Source: an uncultured bacterium (GTDB taxonomy: Bacteria; Auribacterota; Erginobacteria; Erginobacterales; Erginobacteraceae). Taken from it: a stretch of 33,559 nucleotides of DNA. The translations under genes were made by a program, and so were the position numbers. The DNA lies in NCBI GenBank assembly GCA_937885075.1, contig CAKZYZ010000420.1, positions 1-33,559 on the forward strand, given 5' to 3'. Below the pieces are notes generated by a model. The model was not told the origin of the DNA and ran no database searches. It worked only from the letters and a program-made list of their open reading frames with translations. Shown piece by piece: positions 1-7,406 of this stretch (the stretch's first letter is position 1; every line of letters begins with the position of its first letter).

Positions 1-68
1 GGGGCGGCGTAGGGTGGGTGCTACCATGTCCCTGGACGCTCGGGTCCCGTGTGCGTCGTTGTACTTTT

Positions 69-126
69 AAGGACACGGCGCCCACGGAGATCTACCCTCT
101 TCCCCTACCAGACGCTCTTCCGATCT
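69..126 (+). other. Degraded Illumina P5/universal adapter (technical sequence)
   Basis: ggacacggcgcccacggagatctaccctcttcccctaccagacgctcttccgatct closely resembles AATGATACGGCGACCACCGAGATCTACACTCTTTCCCTACACGACGCTCTTCCGATCT; exact at GACGCTCTTCCGATCT. Confidence 0.93.
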
Positions 127-201
127 GGTATCGATCGAACCGACCGGCATCAGTGAAAAGATACCAGGCTCCTTCTCTATTACAGTAACCTTAAGTGCCA
201 T
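127..201 (-). CDS. N-terminal fragment of a STAS-domain / anti-sigma-factor antagonist-like protein
   Basis: Minus-strand ATG at 201 preceded by GGAGGACAAT; reads MALKVTVIEKEPGIFSLMPVGSIDT, truncated by the adapter. Resembles STAS anti-anti-sigma N-termini (PG.F.L.PVGSIDT). Confidence 0.55.
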
Positions 202-310
202 ATTGTCCTCCTTTCTTTTGGGACGGTTCTGGCAAACCCTTATATTTATTAACCTCTAATTGTTTTCTCTAAAACGGGTTAGAAGCCTTTCTTGGCAATC
301 CCCCCTTTTT

Positions 311-384
311 GAATATCCAACAACCAACAGGGAATATCCAATATCCAAGGTCCTTTCTCATTGGATATTCCTTGTTGGATATTC
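311..384. repeat. Inverted repeat of GGATATTC motif
   Basis: GAATATCCAACA(accaaca)GGGAATATCCAAT ... ATTGGATATTCCTTGTTGGATATTC; arms match apart from a short insertion; related motif at about 6437-6470. Confidence 0.7.
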
Positions 385-454
385 GGTTCCCCTTTTACGG
401 TTTAAATATTCTTTCATACAATTATTAACATTACCTTTGGGGATATGGCTTGCT

Positions 455-1231
455 TTATTTGTCCCCATGGACCATCGGAACAAAACGGACCGGGAGGTCT
501 TCCTCAACCACCACTTCCCCGTCCTTCTTCCGGCAGATGACCAGCCTCTGATGAGACCGTGCTCCCAGAGGAAGTATCATCCGCCCCCCTTCTTTGAGCT
601 GTTCAACCAGAGCCCGGGGGATCTTCTCCGGACCACAGGTCACGATAATGGCATCAAAGGGCGCGTGCTCCGGCCATCCCTTATAACCGTCACCGGTTAG
701 AAGATGAACCTTCTCGATACTCTGATCGGCCAGAACGGTCCGGGCATGTTCGGCCAACCCCGAAACAATCTCGATGCTATACACCTCGGCCCCGAGGGCG
801 GCCAGGACAGCGGCCTGATAACCGGAGCCTGTCCCGATCTCCAGAACCTTCTCCCCCGGCTTCAGGTCCAGCCGTTCCGTCATGTAAGCGACAATGTAGG
901 GCTGGGAGATTGTCTGTCCGTACCCGATCGGTCCGGGGTGATCGCCGTAAGGATCATAGGTATCGCGGTATTTCTCCGGGATAAAGAGGTGGCGGGGGAC
1001 AGTCTCCATGGCGGCAAGCACTTTCTTATCCCTGATCCCGTGCCGCTCCAGCTGCCGGACCATCCGGTCCCGGGACGCGCTCCGAACCTTTTCGGAGATC
1101 TCAGCCGGCTTATTCCCGCAAGAGGCGACAGATAATACCATCAATAAATAGCTCACATTCCTGCCGAACTTATTGATTATTGAAATCATCTTCATCCCAT
1201 GGCAATTCGTGGAAAAAATTTTTCTATACAA
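455..1231 (-). CDS. pcm: Protein-L-isoaspartate O-methyltransferase with lipoprotein-like signal peptide
   Basis: VPRHLFIPEKYRD, GYGQTISQPYIVAYMTERL, VLEIGTGSGYQAAVLA motifs; N-terminal hydrophobic segment ending VASCGN (lipobox-like). Confidence 0.9.
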   Translation of the reverse strand: MYRKIFSTNCHGMKMISIINKFGRNVSYLLMVLSVASCGNKPAEISEKVRSASRDRMVRQLERHGIRDKKVLAAMETVPRHLFIPEKYRDTYDPYGDHPGPIGYGQTISQPYIVAYMTERLDLKPGEKVLEIGTGSGYQAAVLAALGAEVYSIEIVSGLAEHARTVLADQSIEKVHLLTGDGYKGWPEHAPFDAIIVTCGPEKIPRALVEQLKEGGRMILPLGARSHQRLVICRKKDGEVVVEEDLPVRFVPMVHGDK

Positions 1232-1331
1232 ACTATAACAGGTATTATATCAGTATAGCAACGAGTATAATTATTTTTCGAAACAAGATAAGATAAACTA
1301 CTCGAAATATTGTTTCGAACCTCACAAAACT

Positions 1332-1380
1332 CTTATTTTTTCCCGCCCCGAGGTATTAATCGGGGGCAGAAAAAAATAAG
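1332..1380. promoter_or_regulatory. Hairpin upstream of the porin gene
   Basis: cttatttttt...aaaaaataag outer arms with inner GCCCCGA...TCGGGGGC, ending 21 bp before the ATG at 1402. Confidence 0.4.
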
Positions 1381-1401
1381 ATAACCCGGGAGACAAATTA
1401 C

Positions 1402-2724
1402 ATGCCGAGAAAAATAGTCTCATGGTTGCCTCTGGTTTTAGTTTTATCCTTAACCTCAATCTCGACTACCCCGAAGCTTTTCGCGGGCGGTTATGAAACC
1501 TTCGGTCTGGGATCACGGGCAGCTTCCATGGGCGGGGCTTTTATCGGCCTGGCCGATGACTGGACCGCCAGTTACTGGAATCCGGCCGGCCTGGCCCAGT
1601 TAGAGGGCGGCGCGGTCGGGTTTGATTTTCTCTCTCCTCAAGCGACTCTCCGGGGGAGCGGCTCCTATTCCAATCTTCCGCCAACTCCGCAGACCGCGGA
1701 GGAGTATAAATGGACCAAAGACGTCTTCATCAACTACAGCGGCATGGAACCGGACCAGTTCGATAAAACTTCCGTCAGCGAACAATTTTATCAGCCCCAG
1801 GGGTTGGGTTGTTACTATAGCTTCCCAGAATTCACGGCCGCGCTGACGTTCTATTCTCCGCTGGGTTACTATACTGACTGGAAAGATACCCTCTCCTACG
1901 GGATGGGGGAGATCTACGGCAAGAATTTCCAGAGCCTGGTCACGGTATCGAGCCAGATCACACTGGCCCGGGAGCTTTTTGACGGCTTCTACGCTGGCCT
2001 CGGTGTCTCTCTTCTATACGATCGCCTCGAACGGAAGACGGAGAAGATTGTCTCCAACTCCGGCATAATGGATTACACCTCTAAGTTTGATATGAAGACC
2101 GACGGAGTCGGCGCCGAAGGGCACGCCGGACTGCTCTACAAGGTCTGCGACTGGATGAGCCTGGGAGGGGTCTACCGGACCGGGGCCACCGTTAAGATGA
2201 CCGGGGATACCTCCGCTTCTCTATCCTTAACCGGAGCGGATGAGGACACCCATACCACCTATAAATTCCGCCACCCTCCCACCTGGGGCATCGGAGTAGC
2301 AGTCAAGCCGATCGGTGATCTGATAACCTTTACCGCGGACTTCCAGCAGACCCTCTGGTCTTTCTACCGGACCAACGTCCAGTATGATCAGCAAGGGATG
2401 ATCCTGCAGAGTACCAGTTATGACGAGGAGTGGAGTGACTCCGATCGATGGCGGGTTGGCTGCGAGTATATGCTCAAACCTACCTGGGCCATACGGGCGG
2501 GATTTGCTTATGATGAATCGCCGCTCCCGGCCAAATCCGTCAGCCTGGCCCATATCCCCGATGTGGACCGAAAGAACATCACCTTCGGTACCGGTTTTGA
2601 ACCGGCGGATGATTGGGTTATCGACATGGTCGGCGCTGTCGCCTGGGGAGATCGGGACGCCCGCGGCCAGACCTTCGAGCAGCGGGCCTGGGGTGTCGGC
2701 GCTGACGTTACCTGGTACTTCTAG
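1402..2724 (+). CDS. OmpP1/FadL/TodX-family outer membrane protein
   Basis: Signal peptide then GGYETFGLGSRAASMGGAFIGLADDWTASYWNPAGLAQLEGG; C-terminal DVTWYF (outer-membrane beta-barrel end). Confidence 0.85.
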   Translation: MPRKIVSWLPLVLVLSLTSISTTPKLFAGGYETFGLGSRAASMGGAFIGLADDWTASYWNPAGLAQLEGGAVGFDFLSPQATLRGSGSYSNLPPTPQTAEEYKWTKDVFINYSGMEPDQFDKTSVSEQFYQPQGLGCYYSFPEFTAALTFYSPLGYYTDWKDTLSYGMGEIYGKNFQSLVTVSSQITLARELFDGFYAGLGVSLLYDRLERKTEKIVSNSGIMDYTSKFDMKTDGVGAEGHAGLLYKVCDWMSLGGVYRTGATVKMTGDTSASLSLTGADEDTHTTYKFRHPPTWGIGVAVKPIGDLITFTADFQQTLWSFYRTNVQYDQQGMILQSTSYDEEWSDSDRWRVGCEYMLKPTWAIRAGFAYDESPLPAKSVSLAHIPDVDRKNITFGTGFEPADDWVIDMVGAVAWGDRDARGQTFEQRAWGVGADVTWYF

Positions 2725-2748
2725 TTCGATTTCCGCGAAATCGAACTA
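2722..2748. repeat. Perfect inverted repeat overlapping the porin stop codon
   Basis: TAGTTCGATTTC cgc GAAATCGAACTA, 12-bp arms, 3-nt loop, first base is the stop codon TAG; no T-tract. Confidence 0.7.
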
Positions 2749-2813
2749 TCTTTGAACCAGGGAGATCATAGATTAAGCATCCACCTATGATTGTCTGTTT
2801 TTAAGGTAAAACC

Positions 2814-4535
2814 TTAATCCTCGCATTCGCCTGTTGCCATATTAAGGGCGGTTTTCGCAGGGAAATAATCAGGACGTAATTCTACCGCCTTCTCCAGAAA
2901 AGGGAGAGCCTCCCGGGATCGGCCTTCTTTTATCAGGGCTACCCCCAGATTGTAGTATGCCGCGGGATCGGCGGGATCGATCCGGACCGCCTCCCGGAGA
3001 TGCTTGATCGCCTCCCCCCCCCTCCCCAGCTTGTAAAGCGCTACGGCAAGATTATTATGCGCTTCCACCGCGTCAGGATTGATCTCCAGTGACTTCCGGT
3101 AAAAATCAATCGCTTCCATCATCCTCCCCTCTCCGGCCAGGAGATTGGCCAGGTTATAATATGCCGCCTGATACCCGGGATCGACCCTGATGGCGGCCTG
3201 ATAGAGTTCAAACGCCTTCCGGTTATCACCCTGTCTGTTGATCAGGTTGCCGAGGTTATTATACGCCCGGGGGTTCGCGGGGCGCTTCCGGATCACGTCC
3301 TCCCACATCCCGATCGCGGTCCGGTAATCAACATTCCTCCGGATAGTTAGAACTCCCATCCCGGCCACTATCACCACAATCATGATGATGTTAAAGTTCC
3401 TCCGGAGATGGACTGATGAGAGAAATATCCGCCGCGAGATTTCATATCCTCCTATTACCCCGATCAGAACCACTGCCGCCAGGGGAAGATATAGCCTATG
3501 TTCAAATGCCAGGTCCTCCAGAGGAAGAATACTGGAAGTGGGAGCGAGAATCAGAAAGAACCAGAGACCGACGAATCCCAGCGGCGGATTCTTTATCAGC
3601 CCCCAGACTGTCAGAGAGAGGAGTCCCCCGATCAGCAGAGCGCCGGGAATAATTTCGGCAATCCCCTGAGCTACCGGCCAATAATAATCCAGGCAGAGAG
3701 GATAGGGGATAAATATAAGTCTGATGTAGTGGGCAACCACAGTGAATTGAGTTAACGCGTACTCCAGAGGAAGATGGGTCTTGATATCCTGGTAGGAAGT
3801 GGTGAGAATAAGGGCGATCTGAATAATCCAGGTCACGGCCAGACCAAGATAAAGCCCGCGCCGCTTATTCCAGAGTTCATGCCAGTTCCGGGTAAGAAAT
3901 ATCCGGTCGTAAATCAACGCTATCATCGGAGCTGTCACCATCACCGCTTTACTCCCCATCCCCAGCCCGCAGAGAAAGACTGAAAAGGCATACCAGGGAA
4001 CCGGGCGCCGGGATAAGGAACCCCGGATAATCGCGTATAACATCCCCAGGTAGAATAGCCCCATCAGAGACTCACACCGCTGGGTGATATAGGTAACACT
4101 CTCGGTCTGAAGCGGATGGACCTCCCAGATCAGCACCGCTGCCAGAGCAAGACCGGAGGCGGCAGCTCCATAGCGGAGCGAGAGCCGGGGAGTCAAAAAT
4201 GTTCTTCGGATGATACCGAAGAGCAGCAGAGCCGAAATCAGGTGAATAGCTAAGTTCGCCAGGTGATACCCGAATGGAGAGCGCCCGCCCAGGAGATAGT
4301 TGAGAGAGAGAGTCAGATTAACCACCGGCCGATCCCGGACCGGACTATCAGGAGGCGCGGAAAGTGCTTCGGATAAGGGCCAGATCTTCTCTATATGAGG
4401 ATTTTTAACAATAATCGACTCATCATCAAAGATAAACGCGCCGTTCAGGCTATTATAGTAGAAAATTATACCAACTGCGACAATGAGAAACTGATAATAT
4501 ATTATATTATACTTTATATCTTTTTTGAGAAACAT
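2814..4535 (-). CDS. Multi-pass membrane protein with C-terminal TPR repeats (TMTC / O-mannosyltransferase-like)
   Basis: FIFDDESIIVKNPHI (luminal acidic motif), HPLQTESVTYITQR, many TM segments, then several TPR units (AYNNLGNLI, AYYNLANLL, AHNNLAVAL, AYYNLGVAL). Confidence 0.75.
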   Translation of the reverse strand: MFLKKDIKYNIIYYQFLIVAVGIIFYYNSLNGAFIFDDESIIVKNPHIEKIWPLSEALSAPPDSPVRDRPVVNLTLSLNYLLGGRSPFGYHLANLAIHLISALLLFGIIRRTFLTPRLSLRYGAAASGLALAAVLIWEVHPLQTESVTYITQRCESLMGLFYLGMLYAIIRGSLSRRPVPWYAFSVFLCGLGMGSKAVMVTAPMIALIYDRIFLTRNWHELWNKRRGLYLGLAVTWIIQIALILTTSYQDIKTHLPLEYALTQFTVVAHYIRLIFIPYPLCLDYYWPVAQGIAEIIPGALLIGGLLSLTVWGLIKNPPLGFVGLWFFLILAPTSSILPLEDLAFEHRLYLPLAAVVLIGVIGGYEISRRIFLSSVHLRRNFNIIMIVVIVAGMGVLTIRRNVDYRTAIGMWEDVIRKRPANPRAYNNLGNLINRQGDNRKAFELYQAAIRVDPGYQAAYYNLANLLAGEGRMMEAIDFYRKSLEINPDAVEAHNNLAVALYKLGRGGEAIKHLREAVRIDPADPAAYYNLGVALIKEGRSREALPFLEKAVELRPDYFPAKTALNMATGECED

Positions 4536-4568
4536 AGAACTTAGCCATCGCTTTGCTCGGGCAACTTT

Positions 4569-4641
4569 ACCTCTAAGGAAAGCAGGAAATCAGGAGAATT
4601 TAAAGTAATCCCCCTCCTGCCTTCCTGCTTTCCTTAGAGGT
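4569..4641. repeat. Long inverted repeat (20-bp arms)
   Basis: ACCTCTAAGGAAAGCAGGAA ... TTCCTGCTTTCCTTAGAGGT with inner CAGGAG...CTCCTG. Confidence 0.8.
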
Positions 4642-4723
4642 TATTGTCCCAAGACTTTCAGGTTAATCAGGTAAATCAGGTGCTAAAATAACTCTCAGGT
4701 TAATCAGGCGCTAAGTTATAAGA

Positions 4724-5815
4724 TTATACTATACGGATCGGAACAGGAATGAAGCAGATTATGAGTATTATTAAAGCAGCAACAGCCAGCCACACCCGCC
4801 CCGGATTTAATGGTGTGATATCATCCAGCGGAGGTCCGTGGCGGCTACCCAGGAACAATATCAATATCCCGATAACAATCCAGAAGGGGGAGGAATAGAG
4901 TATACCCAAAAGAACCAGTACTGCCAGAACTAACCTGGTAATTAACTTATGATATCTCCCGAATAGCGCGTAGGAGATATGCCCGCCATCGAGCTGCCCC
5001 ATCGGAAGAAGATTCAGCCCGGTGACAAAGAGTCCCACCCATCCGGCGAAACCAATCGGCCCCAGGTTTACATCGAAACCAACCGGGATCGGATGATAAC
5101 GGAGCCAGAAGAGAGCGGTAGTCAGCAGAGAATCTCCCAGATAGAGGCCGGGCTCCGGACGGAAGATATCGGGGTATATCCTGACCAGCGTCATCCCGGA
5201 GAATCCCAGAATAATAGCTGCGATAGAGAGTACAAAGCTGGCCAGCGGACCGGCGATACCAACGTCAAAGAGACTTTTGCGATCAACAAATGGAGCGCGG
5301 CTGATAATAACGGCACCCATGGTTCCGATTATATTAGGGAAGGGAATAAAATATGGTAGGCTGGTCCGGATCCCGTATCTCTTAGAGACGAAATAATGAC
5401 TGAATTCATGGAGCCCTAAAATGATGATTAATGTAAATGAAAATGGTGCTCCATTCAGAAGCAAGAGAGGATTAGATAGAATATCGCTGTAAAAGGTGCC
5501 GCTGTTCAGGGCGCCGATAAGGAGGGTACTGATCAGGGTAACTACAAATAGCAGAATGGGAATAATGATGCGATTTTTTCTCCGCCCGGGATTGATTGGC
5601 GCGAATTTGACCAGCTCTTCTCTCCCGGATCTACTCAGATAAGCAATCAAACCATTAGACCCACCCCGGGAGTTAAGTTCCCGCGACGCTTCAGACGCGG
5701 GGATCTGCAATCTCCCCCGGAAACAGAGAAATGATCCCTCATACCCCCACTCCCGAATCTCCATAACCCGAGAGACGTCATCATATAGCTCCCAATTCAT
5801 GAGTAATAGCCGCAA
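4724..5815 (-). CDS. Site-2-protease-type (M50) intramembrane metalloprotease
   Basis: GLHEFSHYF (HExxH) and NLLPMGQLDGGH motifs; multiple TM helices. Confidence 0.88.
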   Translation of the reverse strand: MRLLLMNWELYDDVSRVMEIREWGYEGSFLCFRGRLQIPASEASRELNSRGGSNGLIAYLSRSGREELVKFAPINPGRRKNRIIIPILLFVVTLISTLLIGALNSGTFYSDILSNPLLLLNGAPFSFTLIIILGLHEFSHYFVSKRYGIRTSLPYFIPFPNIIGTMGAVIISRAPFVDRKSLFDVGIAGPLASFVLSIAAIILGFSGMTLVRIYPDIFRPEPGLYLGDSLLTTALFWLRYHPIPVGFDVNLGPIGFAGWVGLFVTGLNLLPMGQLDGGHISYALFGRYHKLITRLVLAVLVLLGILYSSPFWIVIGILILFLGSRHGPPLDDITPLNPGRVWLAVAALIILIICFIPVPIRIV

Positions 5816-5969
5816 ACCAGCCGTCGCTCTTCGAGCTATGGCGGGTCAAGAAAGGCGCAAAAAACGCAAAATTTCTATAGCGCTCCGGCTGGTTTTTTGT
5901 CCGGTCGGATCAGTCAAATCAGTCGGATCTCAAGGTTTCTCGATGACGGGGCACCTTGCCAATGCGTCG

Positions 5970-6058
5970 TTGAACAGCCTGCCCGCCGTAGCTTTAGCGA
6001 CGGCTGGTTGAAAGTTGAACAGCTTGCCCGCCGTAGCTTCAGCGAAGGCTGGTTGAAC
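5970..6058. repeat. Two tandem copies of a REP-like repeat
   Basis: ttgaacagcctgcccgccgtagctttagcgacggctggttga and ttgaacagcttgcccgccgtagcttcagcgaaggctggttgaa. Confidence 0.75.
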
Positions 6059-6217
6059 GCCCTTGTCACGTCCTGATTTAAAGTTGTCACCTTCTACTTG
6101 TTAAAACTTCTTCTTCCCCCTACCTCTCCCCCTTTTATGGCAGGACCATTACGAGCCCCGAATAAAATTCGGGGGGGGACCAGGACTATTGCCCCCTACC
6201 TCACCCCCTTTTTTTAT

Positions 6218-6304
6218 GACAGGACAATTGCAGACAGGACTATTTCCCTCGCATCGAGCTTTATTATTTTGTTTTTTAATAGTCCTGTCTGCAATTGTCC
6301 TGTC
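6218..6304. repeat. Perfect 27-bp inverted repeat at the edge of a TCCTGTCTGCAATTG repeat tract
   Basis: gacaggacaattgcagacaggactatt (6218-6244) and aatagtcctgtctgcaattgtcctgtc (6278-6304); further tandem copies to about 6431. Confidence 0.85.
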
Positions 6305-6588
6305 TCAATTCTTTTTGTCTTTAATCGTCCTGTCCCTAAATCGTCTTGTCTGTAATTGTTCTGTCTGCAATTGTCCTGTCTTTATTTCTTTTTGTCTTTA
6401 ATTGTCCTGCCTGCAATCGTCCTGCCTACAGTTGGTCATTGGATATTCCTTGTTGAATATTGGATATTCAATTGGTCTTCCACTCCCCAATTCAGGCTAT
6501 CAGGAAACCAGGATATCAGGTAGGCCTCCAGAGACCAGCTCCTGCCCCTCCCTGCTTCTCCCTCCATTCCCCATTCTCCACTCCCCAC

Positions 6589-7101
6589 CTAGTACAATCT
6601 AACCCGCCCCTCCATTCTCCTCAGAGTCTTATCTCCCACTCCATCCACCTTCTTCAACGCTTTCATTTTAATGAACCCGACATACTTATCCCGATAATCG
6701 AGAATCCGCTGGGCGGTAGTCGGGCCAATTCCGGGGAGTGTTACCAGTTCATCCAGATCCGCCTCATTGATATTGATGGTGGTATAATAATGACGGGGGA
6801 AGAAGATCCAGCCGTCTTCACTCATCTCTATCTCCATATCGCCGGGAAGGAGCGGTCGGGTCATGTAGACAACGTTCGGGTCGTGCGTTCCCTGCTCACC
6901 GGAGGGACGGACCCCCAGAAACTCCGGATCGGGCAATGCTTCCCGCAGTTCCCGATAGAGTGCGGGATGCGGCGTAGCGGACCGGATGAATGACGCCCGC
7001 AACTGCAGCGCTCCCCCCACCAACCCCCAGCCCAGAGCCGCCGCCAGACCCGCCAGCATCCATCTCTCCTTCGTAGTCAGATTTTCCAGTCGAAACCACA
7101 T
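6589..7101 (-). CDS. ComEA-like helix-hairpin-helix protein with N-terminal TM segment
   Basis: ININEADLDELVTLPGIGPTTAQRILDYRDKYVGF...LKKVDGVGDKTLRRMEGRVRL. Confidence 0.8.
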   Translation of the reverse strand: MWFRLENLTTKERWMLAGLAAALGWGLVGGALQLRASFIRSATPHPALYRELREALPDPEFLGVRPSGEQGTHDPNVVYMTRPLLPGDMEIEMSEDGWIFFPRHYYTTININEADLDELVTLPGIGPTTAQRILDYRDKYVGFIKMKALKKVDGVGDKTLRRMEGRVRLY

Positions 7102-7132
7102 AATAAAGTTGGAAATTCGACTTAACCAACAT

Positions 7133-7259
7133 TGTAGCCGCGGTCGCTGACCGCGGAATCCAGGACCGGGGTCAACGCCCCCGGCTCCAGGGCAACATTC
7201 TAACCGCGGTCACTGACCGCGGAAATACCAGGACCGGGGTCAACGACCCCAGCTACAGG
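7133..7259. repeat. Two REP/BIME-like GC-rich hairpin units
   Basis: tgtagccgcggtcgctgaccgcgg...ccggggtcaacgcccccggct and taaccgcggtcactgaccgcgg...ccggggtcaacgaccccagctaca. Confidence 0.75.
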
Positions 7260-7406
7260 CCGCCAGCCCAGGCGAAAGCGACAACTTTCATCTTTTTTAT
7301 CCGCCATAGTGCTTGCATCCCGAACTTGATTCGGGGCTTTAGCGACGGAGGAAGGCACTTTTCCGCCAGAGGCGGATCAGCCTCTGGCTGAAGCGCATTT
7401 AAAACT

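Noticed and set aside
260-1135. Plus-strand ORFs 260-700 and 704-1135
   Set aside because: Antisense to pcm and partly made of the GGATATTC inverted repeat
6098-6602. Plus-strand ORFs in the TCCTGTCTGCAATTG tract
   Set aside because: Low-complexity Cys/Phe/Leu-rich translations of a repeat, no start context
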